From Phoronis australis (lineage: Eukaryota; Phoronida; Phoronidae): DNA of 35,975 bases. A program made the translations under genes and the position numbers. Below are positions 18,948-30,365 of this stretch, in pieces; position 1 is the stretch's first letter; every line of letters starts with the position of its first letter. The notes beneath the pieces are model-generated. The model saw only the letters and a program-made list of their open reading frames with translations, did no database searches and was not told where the DNA came from. The stretch spans positions 1 to 35,975 of the forward strand of contig NMRA01000740.1 of NCBI GenBank assembly GCA_002633005.1. Direction: 5' to 3'.

Positions 18948-21614
18948 ATTCTTCAGACGAGTGACTTTCTTTATTTTATGGCGGACTTCACCCACAGGAC
19001 TACCAGATTAGTTACTGAATTAACCGATGAATAAGCTATTCAGTAAACGTCATAACTTTGTATTAGAATAAAAATTAACACCTAGAATGAATTTCACTTG
19101 TTGAGGTCAGATACACATTTTAGGTGTCGTGAAAAATACACATTATTAAATCACTTTCAGCCTGTTTCACATAGTTTAATTCAGATCTTAAATAAGACTT
19201 GAGTACAAAGATTATTAGTTTCTACATATGAACATGAAGATGAAACGTCAAATATGTTCTGCCTTACTAAAGTAGTTTTGTCTTGTGTTTTCTGTTATAA
19301 TTTGTTAATATTACTCCCGCTATTCTGCTACAGGTGAGAGAAAACGACTGAAACCAGCCGCCTGACCGTCTATTTTACCTTTGGACAAAGTGAAAAGCAA
19401 TCCTTCAGCATTAACCTGAGAGAATCGAACAAAATTCAGAAATTCAGCCCTTGGTATGCCTGATTTTGGACTCCATTGCTAGGGAAACTAACAATTGTTT
19501 TTAAAAATGTTGTTTCTTTATATACTTTTCTTGCATGTGGAACTTTTGTTGTGGACAAGTTAAAACAAAACTTAAAATTGTTCAAAGGCCTTCTTAAGAA
19601 AGCTCTAAAAATAATTACACACACAAACAACTCAAATGCAAACAAAGGGAATACTTCATCTTTTGATCGCTGCACATTTCTAGAGGTCAACACTGAGGAA
19701 AACGACAATTCGCAAGCGTAATCGCTAATCATTTCAGCTTTACAAAAAGAATGAGCACAACTGCACTGTGTGGGGCTTTAAAAATGAGGAAATATTGTGG
19801 TTTGAATAATTAGCGACAATCTTGCCTGTTGATGACAATTTTAATCATCATCAAAGTGTAACATTAACGGGCTTTCTACTGACAATCAGACAATCGATGC
19901 AGTCACTGAATGTCATTTCCCCATAATGTGTACCAAATTGAAAAGTTTTTACCATTAGCATAAAGCCTTTCTTCTGAAAGGAAACGTTAATGTCACTCAG
20001 TGAGAAGGGACAGGTATTTATACCAGATGCGTTTGGTTTTCATTTCACAGAGATCTAGTTTCAGTAGCCTATAGAAGCACTTGTAAAAAAGGTCCACGTG
20101 GCTTTCCTCCAGGTAACCTCATTCACCCTCAATTAGATCCTTGAAGGTAAACACAACAGCATATCACTGACTCGTTTTGTGCCCAAAATCTGACCCTGAA
20201 CTAGACCAGAGTGTCACTACGTCTTTTTTAGCTTCAAGCCAGCATGTTTCTTCCAGGAAAGGAAATAAGCTATTGTCCACACATGACTTATTGCCTATGA
20301 AAGGCCATCCTCACCAACGAGGCTGACTTGTGTAGCAGTCAGATATAGTTCCTCATCATGTACAAACAACACGTTGTCTTATGGTAACTTCGTACTGCGA
20401 TTCACATTTCACCAGGGCCATTGACATCTACATTGTGCCATTCAGCACTAATGATGTGTGGAAATGCTGTGGGCCGGAGTAACAAAACTTGTTCGTTGTC
20501 TCCGATGAAGAAAATAGGCTTTAACAACAGATCTACACTGGATAGGAAGATCTTGCTGGTTAGCTGCAGTCAACTGCTTAAAACCAATTTTTGTCCATTC
20601 AGGGTCTATGCAGAAGCGATGCATATCTCCTCTACACGGTACAAGCCCTCAAACCTAAAAACCAAAGGTCACGTGAAAACAGACATGATAGATTTTCATT
20701 TCAACGTGTTATAAATTTCCGGAAGACACAGGATAGGGAGTAAACAAATAGTCTAATGTATATTTACGTATCCTTTGCTATGGCATTGGGCTTGGATTGT
20801 AATCCCACTAACCAATATCAAGTTAAACATTCAGCACTCATTGATGTAACTGTCACTGATAAACCTGTTAGAAATCATTCCAAACAATAATACTGCTTTG
20901 ATGTACAAAAACGTCCCGAGTGCTACGTCAAGTATCGTAACACGCATCACATCAAACAAAGATTAACCCGACTGGCGACTGCCGTGAAGTCGACATCGGC
21001 GAGTATCTCAGGTAACAGGCATCAGTAGAATAAACATGGAATAATTGTTAAAATAATCACAAACCTTACCTTTGTGTAAGGTCGTGCTTAATTTCTCTCA
21101 TAGAAGCATCTTTTTCACGCAATCTCAAATTCAGTTGGCACGCCTACAAGCCATTTCACCGTGTATTTAAAGGGCTCGCGAAATCGAGGCTGTTAATCTA
21201 TCACCACTAGTACACGCGCGCCCTCTAGTTAATGTAATTTTTCCGAATAGCCCCACGTACAACTGGTGCCAAATACCAATGCTCTCTCCAATTTAAAGAT
21301 TTGGTTTCCCTAGGTAGACTTGACTCCGACTCAAAATTTAACAAATCGTAGCAAATCAGGAACCTCAAACTGTGCTTAATAGACTCGACACGTTTGCTTG
21401 CTTAAAAAGCTGTTCAAAAAAATTATCATTTCACCTGCATATAGTAGTGCACTTTGAATTCACTCAAAACTGCAATTACTGGCAACAATTCGAGGTAGTT
21501 GGCGGTGAAGGTTTTCTTATTCACTATTAAACCTTTACGGTTTTCCATTCTTAGAATGTTAACGGTTTTAAAGGCATTCACTTCCTCGAACATGGCATCT
21601 TTACAAGATTTCAC

Positions 21615-21785
21615 CTGGACACGCCGTTAACTGACATTGCATGTCCTCGGCGCTGTTGCCTGAACAAGTCCGACCGCCGTTAGACGGCGGCGGGTTGTTG
21701 CATCGGCGACTGCGAGTCGTGATTCCATTTCCGCACGTAACGTCACAGCTGCTCCACTGAGACCACTGCGACCAGACACCATTCA
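21615..21785 (-). CDS. TSP1 exon (diverged, upstream of the array)
   Basis: 171-nt phase 1-1 exon, acceptor CATTTTCAG and donor TCCAG|GTGAAA. It encodes a complete class-1 TSP1 repeat: [42 protein letters not shown], and the last cysteines in MQC and TACPG, six in all. CDVTCGNG fits the O-fucosylation pattern and is closer to the classical C-S-x-T-C-G-x-G form than the array copies (CEVG). It is one codon shorter than the array exons and only about 45% like them, so it is an old paralogue. The intron to the next TSP1 exon upstream is 240 bp. Confidence 0.93.
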
Positions 21786-22025
21786 CTGAAAATGAATGAC
21801 GTACTTTTACATGGAATCCGGAAACCAAATGAAGACAAATTTTGACGGAACCAGTTAACAGTGTAATAAATTTCCAAAAATGGCACTTCACAGGTCAGAA
21901 ATACAGTATGTCAATGCTTTGAGGAAAATCATTTGGCTTGAACGTTTTCCTTGTTGCAATCATTTCTTGATCAAGATAATACAAACAAAATTTCAAAAAC
22001 TACTAGAAGTAACAAATTTCCCAAC

Positions 22026-22187
22026 CTTGCGGTAGAAAGCAGCTAATAGCGGTGTTACAAAATCCGAAAGATATGCCTATACCACCGCATGGCTCTTTGG
22101 TGCAGTTACGTTCTTTATATCGGTCACCAATTCCACAAGTGACGCTGCATGCCGTCCATGCACCCCATGATGTCCATCCGCCATCCA
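22026..22187 (-). CDS. TSP1 exon (diverged, shorter)
   Basis: 162-nt phase 1-1 exon, acceptor GTCTTGTTAG and donor CGCAAG|GTTGGG (a weaker donor). It encodes DGGWTSWGAWTACSVTCGIG, then DRYKERNCTKEPCGGIGISF and FCNTAISCFLPQG. Six cysteines are present, but the middle lacks the usual N-P-x-P-x-x-G-G loop, so spacing differs from the other copies. It lies 240 bp upstream of the 21.7-kb exon, which suggests an old tandem pair within the same gene. Confidence 0.87.
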
Positions 22188-24715
22188 CTAACAAGACGAT
22201 CAACAAATCACAGCACGAAAAATAGCTTAGTTATGAATCCTTTCAGGTGTGTATGCAAAAATGTGCTCATTCATTCCCGTTAAACAAGTCATTAATCACC
22301 AACAAAATATTTGTGCCAAAGGTTATTACTTTTAAGCAAAGGGTTATCTAGAACCTGAAACGATTTCAATTCTAAGTCAAATATCCTAAAAAACTGTGCT
22401 TTGTCAAGCGTTAATGAAGTACATATTTTCTGAAAGGAAGAAGACCGATGATTCTAAAAATATGCTTGATTTTACTGTGTCTTTATTATTGTCACGTGAC
22501 CACGTTTTAAGTCATATTTTCATCTGCAAGAACGGTACATTCATAGCAAAGGAAACCCCCAGTCAAGTTTACTAAAACCTTTTTAAATGAAAACTTAAAG
22601 TTATGTCTCAAACACGGTATTATAATTTTCGCGTACCGAGTGATATAAGTATCAGACCGCTGTTTATAACAAAAATGTCTTGCGTTTTGCGAGTTAATTT
22701 GGCATAAAACCCGAATTCAGTGAATAATCAAAAATTCCTTACAGCGTTGTTGAGATATGACGTTAATTTTTCATAAAGGTTTTTGTAAAATCCGCTAGGT
22801 GGTGTTTCCGGAACGAATTTTTCATGTACGTAAGGGTGAGTTTTTGTGGAAGCTTACGGCTAATAAAAAGGGCTACGTGTCCTATATTTCTCGAGGGAGG
22901 TGGAAACTGATAATGCACCCGTGACAAACAAGCATGATTCGAACGCTCACAGCTCGATTGAGTTTTATAGATAGTGTTATCAAATCGTACATTCAAGAAT
23001 TCAATAATATCAGAAGTCGACGAAATAAGGGGAAGAAATATTTATATTGAGCTATGATAAGAAATGCCATTTTCCTCAAAATTCTGGTTCCACATTTTTT
23101 AATTAATGACACTAGTTAATTTCAATGAAATGTTGTCTTGGAGTCAAAACGTCATTCAATATATGTTTATAGTGATTACTAGAGTATAAAAGGACCTGAG
23201 CACTAACTTACATCCGTCGACAGACTAGTTCTGGAACTTATTGCGAATATACAATTTGTTCTCGATTACAGCATGATTTACACCCCGGGCCCGGGGTCTT
23301 ATCTTTATACTTGAAATTGAACTGGAAATTATTGTTGACAGTTTCCGTTCTATTTTTGTACGAATTCTAGAGCTGCATCTTAACTATACACGTGCACTAG
23401 TTTGCCGTTCATGACCCAAACGATCTAACCTCTATACTCAAAACCAAACTCAAAACTATTTTTGTCATTTTCTATTCTACGGTTTTGCCAACACAAGACA
23501 CGTTGCTCTTCTTCTGTGCTCGAGTACTTTATGGTTTTTGCATGTCATTTCTAGTCCAAGTTCGCAACTGATAACCCCTAAATTCGAGCTACAAACTTGA
23601 ATAGAAATTCGAGCAGAACACAACAATATATCACTCTCTTCAATGACTGACAGTGTTTTTGATTGTGTTAAGGAATGCATTTTGTGCCTATAGCGAGAAA
23701 TTTGAAGTACCTAAAACCACAATTTCCCTTCTTTCACAAGTGACCACTGCATATCACATCCGTGAATTCAAAATCCCAAAAGAGAGAAAACAGAAGCTAC
23801 GTCGACTGAAATTTTGTTAGTTCTACGGACACGAGTGTGAGGTACCAAAGAACTAGTACGTCATGTCCACCAACACGCGTCTTTCTTGCGAAAACGTGTG
23901 CCACATCCCCGCTTCTCCGATGTCTCGCAGGAAGAAGCTACAGTGTAGTAAAATACTATTGTCAAAACGATTGCAAATGCAATGCCTCGCCATTCCTTAT
24001 AATACCATAAATCACGATGACTTTTCACCGCCATTAAACACAATGTCGGATGACCAATACTTTGATTGGTTGTTGTGATTTTACGTAGTATGTATCGACC
24101 AATAAATCCTCTTAGCTCGAAACTAGATATTTAACATATCGACAGATGGTGTTTGCGGGTGTTTTAATTTGATAGATGACCGACTGGCGGGATTGATTTT
24201 GGCATCTTTAATATAAAGTTGATTTAAGTCGATTTTGATGCAATCGAAAATATGGAAATACCGATGGAAAAGGAAAAACGCAGTTTTACTTCATTGCCAG
24301 TTAAGATCTGCTGAGAAACAAATGAATATTTTCATTTCTTGCTGACGAAGTTACATCCCACAGTAGCGAGCATATTAGTTCCTAGCGTAGGTCATAGCAT
24401 TACTGAAGTGTACCCCGGCTGGTCCGCTACCTCCAACTTCGCACCTTACCCCCAAGTGATGTATTGGGTTCGGGAAGGCTCACAGTCACAGTTCAATTGA
24501 GGCAGACCCCAGCTCCCAGCTATCCGACTACGCAGGACCTAGTTAGGACTTATTCTCACTCTCCGTGAATTTTTGACACGGTTCAAGTGCGGTTCGCAGT
24601 TTACACCCCCCCCCCCCGTGGCGTGGGAGCCTGTACACGACTGGCAACACTCAGAGATGGTTTTGCCTTTGTGTGAGGTCGAAAACATTCTACATAATTA
24701 GGCAAGTTGACATAC
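22188..24715. other. 2.5-kb non-coding stretch
   Basis: No supported exon. It contains dispersed repeat copy 2 (23711-23870), a perfect 16-bp palindrome ACCCCGGGCCCGGGGT at 23282-23297, and a locally GC-rich segment at 24400-24660 with a C12 run at 24606-24617. Short open frames on both strands show no recognisable motifs. Confidence 0.5.
23711..23870. repeat. Dispersed repeat, copy 2 (pairs with 14021-14200)
   Basis: Direct, diverged copy of 14021-14200; shared blocks include AAAACCAC(C/A)ATTTCCCTT and GGACACGAGTGTGA. Finding it on both sides of the 8.7-kb intron suggests either an unclassified mobile element or a remnant of intron duplication. Confidence 0.5.
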
Positions 24716-24721
24716 CTACGT

Positions 24722-25081
24722 ATTTATAAATTCAAATAGTTGGTTCCCACTACAACTGATGAAAATCTGTTTCAATGCACAATGATGTTCACTTAAATTA
24801 AATATATTGAAATCAATACTCAACCGTTGGACGTGACTGTTAACAGCAACAGCGTTGCAAGCGTTAGTTCGATTGTAAACATAGTTCGTTGAGTTGTTTA
24901 CAACATAGTCCATAAAATCAAGCAACCCTTTACATACAGGTTTGGAATTCTGTACACTGAAACAATAGAATTTAGTGTCATCCAGACCACACTCGAATAG
25001 CACATCAAATATTAACCTGCATAAATCAAACTTTGGAATCGCGCGAAGACATGTTATTTTTTCATAATTTATTTTTATCAT
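24722..25081 (-). CDS. Candidate extracellular exon, cysteine-rich, weakly CUB-like
   Basis: A 120-codon open frame with eight or more cysteines and potential N-glycosylation sites (NST, NRT, NLS). Its second half, ACNAVAVNSHVQRLSIDFN and HHCALKQIFISCSGN, has the pattern of the middle of a CUB domain (Cys, alternating hydrophobics, DF, Cys, hydrophobic strand). Upstream, FDLCRLIFDVLFECGLDD is unassigned. The frame meets TAG exactly before a strong donor-like GTATGT (24715-24710); an alternative donor AC|GTAGGT lies four bases earlier. The acceptor is not fixed. Length and composition favour coding, but identity is uncertain. Confidence 0.35.
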
Positions 25082-25089
25082 TCCACCAT

Positions 25090-28000
25090 TTCATGCATTT
25101 TACCTAGCAGTGAATTCGTGAAGTAGGCTAACGCATTCGCTTAGTTCATTGACTGACAATTTATAAGTTGACTTCATTAGGTCAAACTCAATTCGCTTAT
25201 TTCCTATGACGTCATTTTGGCGTTTTGGACTCAGTAAAATAAAATTAAAATGTCAAAATTAAAAACAATAATAATAATTAGGCCGAATTTGTATAGAGTT
25301 GTAAATTACAAAGCCAGTGGGAAATTGTTACCTGTCCATGGACCTGGTCAATCTAATCTTAATTCTTCTCAACACCCAGGGAGCATGCAATTGGCGCAAG
25401 CGTTGTCGAAGCACATCGACTTGTCCAACCACATAATCTTGTAAAAATTCCAAGTGCTAAATTGTTGCTGTGGTTACCTGAACCGGACAAAATCCGAGAC
25501 CTGCACAATTTTGGAACTATGTGAATTAACATTCCTACTTTTGAGTCCATAACGCGTCGTTACAGTGGCAGATTTGTCATCAATAAACATCCGAATGAGC
25601 ATGAGATGGTAGCCGACTTCATTTGTTGTTGGTGAAAAGAAGCGAAACATAACTGTGTACAGAAAACCGTTTATGACTCCATAGATACATGTACCTAGGG
25701 GATTACATTTGACTAGTAATTGCAAACTCAACAAGCATCCTCCGGCCCCCGCGCTGGCAAATTCATCTGATTTATATCACATTCCTGAAATCTGGGGAAA
25801 TTTTCGATAGGTCCGTAACATTCGGGAACGTTTGCCTAGTAACGGAAGTCGGTGTGACAACAACGTCGTAGGAACAATAACGGACAGGCGATGCTGGCGA
25901 TTGAAGTCGTTCGTTCAACTAAAAGTTTGCGACATTTTACACTCTGTCCCAGAATTGTGTTTCTAAGGGATGGTTCCGACTCACAGTCATATGCTAAATG
26001 AACAGAGAAAGTCTATGTGTACTGTTTTAAGAACCCAATACCCATTGAATGTGACGAAACGTAAAAAATCCGGGCCGAGATCGCAGCCGAAGAGCGAGGA
26101 AATAAAAAATAAAAGGCTAGTTTTTTGTCCAATCCAATGATTTATTATTTTCGCCGTAACTCAATTCTGAATTACAACACACAGTCAGCCTTTAACTTCA
26201 GTCTAGTAGTCTGAGCTTTACTTTCTTTGTCACAACTACTCAAAAATAGACTAAATTTTACGAGGTTAAACAACATACTTTTCGACATACTGCCTACTGT
26301 TCTCAAATGTTAAAACCCAGTTAGAGCCGGTCGTTTTCCACAGCGATGTGCAGTCGCAGTGTGGCTATGGCAATGTTAGTCGTATAAAAGCTTAAACTAA
26401 ACAATTCTTTTAGTTTTTGCTATGATTGTTGGGTACAACTTCGTGGGGTGGATCATTTTGGTTGGGCATCGGTCAACAAGCGTCGATCACCGTTCAACCT
26501 GCCGGCCTCAGGTCACTCAGAACATAGTCAGAGTCAAATACATACGCGTGTACATGAAGTACGCCATTGAATTCGGGGAAACAGCCTATCAACGTGTAAA
26601 TTAAACTTCTTTGGTACTCGATTTTAGAAAGTGTTGGATAAGATATTGTCTGTTCCTTGATTATTTTTAAAGCTGACCAATTTTGGTGACTTGTCAGAGT
26701 TGCTCAGGGCTGGGATATACCTGCTCCGGTTGTTTTTGGACGTAATGGACTAGCAAAGTAATCCCAGTCGGCCATTTTGTAGTTTTGAGAGCTGTTACAT
26801 TCAGTTGATTATTTCTAAACGCCTTGGTAGATTTTGATGAAGCTTGGCACTGTAGTGGTAGTTACAGCTAAGATGTTGTTATTTTGCTCGGCGCATTGTC
26901 TTGGTTTTCTCGGCGTAGTGTGACGGCCAACTTGTCTGTCTGCATCCGAGAGTGCCATAGTCTTACGTTGAATGTCCTGCTGCCGGTGCGCTAGAAAGAA
27001 TAGGTTACCTGAAGACCCTAGGTGGTGAGTGTCCACAGTATACCAGGGACATGGGAAATGGTACAAAAATCCATCTTGCTTTATATCTGGCAAGAAGGTC
27101 TACTCCAGTCCATAATTCAGCAATTTCAACCTCAACGACCGATCACTTCAATGGTAGTCCTTTTGTCAGGTTTCGCTGCTCGAGAATACCTAAGAAACAC
27201 TTGCCTATGGTGACTTTGCGTAGTCATTGCGTGATTTCGCTTTTCTTGTAAAACTGTGTACGGAACGAATCCCAGAATTTTCCCGAAAAATCAAAGGCAA
27301 AATATTTTAAAAACGGTATTTTATGGAAATCCAGGGTCAACCAACTATGTCCCCCGAATATCTTAATCTATGACAGCTTTCGGAAGTGTTAGGAAATGTC
27401 CGATAGGCGTATGTTAGTCAAGCTCCGGTATCACGGGCTTAAGACAAATCGTGAGTTGTAAACTTAAGGTGGAATATAAAACATACTTCAGACAATCATA
27501 AACCTAACTTTGACTTCAGTTTATGGGTGTCTTAGCTGACCCACTGTTCTGGGACTGTTCTGGGAACAGGTTCTAAGTGTTTCAAAACAAATCTACCTGG
27601 AATGAGAAATTGGATAAAACTCATGTACCTTTTCCTAACCTCAAACCACCTACAATTTAACTGACACGATTGGCGCCAGCTGTGTTTAAAATCTTGTTTT
27701 CTTGCGTTTTCGTGGCTTTTGAAACAACGCACAAAAGTGATGCTTGTGTACAACCCTGAACCAGTCATACTAACATAGCAGTGTTTATCAATTTATTGTA
27801 CCAATTAGAAGCACGCCTGCATCACTTCGCAGTACAGAAAACAAATTACCTCTCCATAAACACTTTTATGATAAATACACTACAGTGTGTACATTATTTA
27901 CAATATTAATCTACTCCCAAATCTACACAGTCAATGGCATTCTAACTTGAAGGATCGAGTCGACTCCAGCACAGCCTGCATCTGTACATCCCCACGACGC

Positions 28001-28240
28001 CATGATACAACTAACAACATTGCCCGTCGTCAATAGCAACGTTGGTAAGAAGAATAAGATCGTATCTGGAGTAGGCCTACTCGTGTCTCCGTTAGAAGCT
28101 GAAACGTAGAAAACGTTCTATAAAATGATGGCCATTAGTTGCACTCTGGTTTGTTGACACCGGTGCGGACATTTACCGCCACGTTCAGATTTACAAAGGT
28201 CAAGCAATTGAAGCAAACAGTTGATATATACACTAGTCAA
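25090..28240. other. 3.1-kb non-coding stretch
   Basis: Intron-like sequence. 26651-26875 is a dispersed repeat copy (listed separately). The remaining open frames (for example minus 25474-25734, 26815-27093 and 27532-27768) lack motifs and convincing splice sites. I see nothing else nameable. Confidence 0.45.
26651..26875. repeat. Dispersed repeat, copy A (pairs with 28906-29120)
   Basis: Blocks shared in order with 28906-29120: CCTTGATTATTTTTAAA/TCTTGATTATTGCTAAA, AGTTGCTCAG, GTTTTTGGA, TCCCAGT(C/T)GG, TTTTGTAGTTTT, GCCTTGG, and GGCACT. Identity is roughly two thirds by eye. No coding capacity; probably a non-autonomous element. Confidence 0.65.
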
Positions 28241-28278
28241 TCTTCACGGGTTTTTGTTTACTGCCGGGGTACGTTGAA

Positions 28279-28500
28279 TTATGAAGGCAGCAACCCTGAA
28301 ATGCATATTTGCAAGGCAGTAGGTTGACACTGCAGCCATTTTGACAGTACGCGATGACATTTTGATCGCAGGTGAAAAGATTGACATTTTTGACATTTCG
28401 GCAGTTGGTGAACATTTGAAGAGTTGGATGTTGGTATGTTAGCGGTGGGTGCTGCGGTTGACGCTGTTGCCAACTTGGAGACAGGTGCTGTTTCTGACTC
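28279..28500 (-). CDS. Weak candidate Ser/Thr/Pro-rich linker exon
   Basis: After a possible acceptor GAGTCAG the minus strand reads TAPVSKLATASTAAPTANIP and TSNSSNV, mucin-like as in the 31.7-kb linker exon. The frame then becomes Cys/Gln/Lys-rich without a good donor. A second overlapping frame has a cysteine-rich run (NCRNVK, FTCDQ, YCQNGC). Polypyrimidine support is poor. It may be a decayed or chance frame. Confidence 0.22.
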   Translation of the reverse strand, partial: ESETAPVSKLATASTAAPTANIPTSNSSNVHQLPKCQKCQSFHLRSKCHRVLSKWLQCQPTALQICISGLLPS

Positions 28501-28846
28501 AGTTGCCTATGTTTATGCACTCACAAAACCTTTAGTTTTCGCATATAGTCCGTTTTAATGGCGTGTACGTGCGACACCAGATAATTTTAGACAGTTTCAG
28601 CTACTGCACCACCCATGTTGCCGTTTTAGAGTTTGGTAAGATATTCACTGTCTCATAACGTGGAATTGTCGTGAGGACTTGACAGGGACTTCAGGGGTCT
28701 CACGCTCCACAGGTTTATCTACATTGAAAAGGCTTTGTTCAGTCATGCGTTGTCACAAATTGAGATAATGCAAGTCATGTTTCTTCAGGCAGCTCTTATC
28801 ACCAAACCATCGGCTTCACGGGCAATAAAATGTAATCAGCCGAATC

Positions 28847-28887
28847 AGACCGTCCGGAGTTGCCAATGGGGCAACTCCGGACGGTCT
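28847..28887. repeat. Perfect 18-bp-arm hairpin
   Basis: AGACCGTCCGGAGTTGCC, loop AATGG, and its exact complement. It is GC-rich in an AT-rich region and abuts the left edge of dispersed repeat copy B (28906). It could be a palindromic transposon end or a recent foldback. Too symmetrical and short-looped for a typical microRNA precursor. Confidence 0.9.
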
Positions 28888-28905
28888 CTCACGAGGATTT
28901 AACCT

Positions 28906-29120
28906 TATGTCTTGATTATTGCTAAAAACTGACAATTTTTGGTGTCTTGGCTTAGTTGCTCAGAAGCCCCTGATCCACTCGTTTTTGGATTAAGTGGACC
29001 ATCTTCGTACTCCCAGTTGGTCTTTTTGTAGTTTTTGAGAGGTATCAGTGTTTCAGTTTATTGTTACTCAAAGCCTTGGAAGGTTTTGACAGAGATTGAG
29101 GCACTAGCGGCAGTTAACAC
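28906..29120. repeat. Dispersed repeat, copy B (pairs with 26651-26875)
   Basis: Direct-orientation partner of copy A, from CTTGATTATTGCTAAAAACTG to CACTAGCGGCAGTTA. Diverged and non-coding. Confidence 0.65.
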
Positions 29121-29223
29121 TTATTTTCTGAGGTTGAAACGGAGAGTCAGCTTCAAACAAATCTCGCAAAACTTATTTTTTGTGAAGCATTGACTGGCAT
29201 AAGAGCTTTAAGGCAACTAAATT

Positions 29224-29347
29224 CCATATTATATTGAATCAAAAACGTACAATCGCCGCACAAATGAAAAAGTTCGTATTAATTCGACGAATTAATATGA
29301 ACTTTTTCATTTGTCTGGCGATTGTCCATTTTTTATTGTATTATGGT
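29224..29347. repeat. Long imperfect foldback hairpin
   Basis: Two 37-nt arms (29250-29286 and 29288-29324) pair with only three mismatches around a single central base. Pairing continues weakly outward (CCATATTATA at 29224 against TATTATGG near 29347). The open frame overlapping it (29234-29527, plus) shows no motif and is probably chance. A foldback MITE relic is most likely. Confidence 0.85.
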
Positions 29348-29349
29348 CA

Positions 29350-30185
29350 AAAACAACATGTTATTGGAGATTGTCTAAAAATAGTTTTTCATGGAGATCG
29401 CCGGGAACATAAACGTTTCAGACGAAATATACAAATCGTGATGTTCAAGTACGTTTGCTCCGGAGTACGTATTGGATTTCTGTTGAAGCCTTTTAGTCTG
29501 TACACTCAACGTATATTAACGTATTAAAGACGTACTTGTATTCTCCTAACCATGATAATGTATAGCGGGGACTAAACGACAGTGGTATTTTAAAATAAAA
29601 TGCAGTTGTATAGTCCACTTGCGGGTTTATTCGAGGTTGTCGTAAACAGCCATGACGTCACGCGTGGGGGCAGAACCCGCCATATTTGCCACTGCGTTGT
29701 ATGCAGCCTCATTCGTCTCGCGTTTGATATTTTATTATTTTAAATGAAGGTCGGTGATTGTGCCGCAGCTTCGTCGGGGGTTATTAGATAGTGAAAGCAG
29801 AGTAGTGGTTCTAACTAATTTGACCAAGCAATCACAAAGAGATAAGGATTTAGCCTGAAAATTCCAATTTCAGTCAGGTCCGTGCTACCATATGAGACGT
29901 AATGCGTTTTAAAAAGTGTTTTGCTTACAGGTACATGCGTTTATACTTCAGTTGCACGTGCAGACGCCTGTTAAACCTGAAACTGTCGCAACTGCACAAA
30001 CTGTTTGCATTCACGTGCGGGCTCCGCTCTGCCCCAAAATTTTGTTCCTGGGTTTGCACAAGCTGAGAGGATGGGAGCCAAATCTTACCAGGTGTTCACC
30101 CTTACCACAAACTGCAAAAACTCGCACAAGACACACTCACAAACCAATACCACAGAACCTGAACTGTCACTTTCACCACAAACAA

Positions 30186-30187
<2 letters not shown>
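29350..30187. other. 0.8-kb non-coding stretch
   Basis: Apart from the edge of the hairpin region I see no exon, repeat or regulatory site that can be supported here. A plus frame at 29916-30284 runs into the CT microsatellite and is not credible. Confidence 0.45.
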
Positions 30188-30221
<34 letters not shown>

Positions 30222-30280
30222 CCTGAGTCCGTCCGTCCGTCCGTCCCTCCCTCCCTCCCTCCCTCTCTCCCTTTCCCCCT
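30188..30280. repeat. Compound microsatellite (CT)n(CCGT)n(CCCT)n
   Basis: About fifteen CT dinucleotides followed by four to five CCGT and several CCCT units, pyrimidine-rich on plus. On the minus strand it gives an Arg/Glu/Gly repeat frame (30085-30387) that is an artefact. Confidence 0.95.
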
Positions 30281-30365
30281 ATAACACAACCCTTCCCTCT
30301 CCCTCTCACACTCTCTTCTGTCCCTTCCTCTTCACTTACCGCCATCTTTTTCGTTTTCATTTTCA

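Larger units (their letters stand above)
18390..21255. mobile_element. 2.87-kb DNA transposon-like element with extended TIRs
   Basis: The ends TGGGGCTATTCGGA (18390-18403) and TCCGAATAGCCCCA (21242-21255) are perfect inverted repeats. After a less similar stretch a second inverted match follows: TGTACTAATGGTGATTGAAT (18428-18447) against the reverse complement of 21195-21214 (TGTACTAGTGGTGATAGATT). Flanks TCTACAA and CGTACAA agree at five of seven positions, a possible eroded target duplication. No transposase is recognised. On minus, TTTAAATACACGG at about 21160-21175 and a donor-like AAAG|GTAAGG near 21070 could mark an inward transcript. Superfamily not assigned. Confidence 0.7.
12905..21614. 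other. 8.7-kb intron-like region, mostly mobile DNA
   Basis: Between the array and the next TSP1 exon no exon of the host gene is recognised. The left edge (12965-13165) is faded array spacer. 13170-13630 shows nothing beyond AT-rich unique sequence. 13866-13930 is a relic of the array spacer. 14200-15230 holds one tandem duplication, and on minus at 14580-14846 an open frame with CPMCKYSRKCGE and other cysteines that I do not recognise. 15250-16420, 16716-16982 and 18390-21255 are mobile elements, listed separately. 16990-18380 and 21256-21614 show nothing I can name. Confidence 0.6.

Noticed and set aside
29234-29527. Plus-strand 97-codon frame (MKKFVLIRRINMNFF...)
   Set aside because: Its first third is a foldback hairpin and the rest has no motif or splice/poly(A) context.
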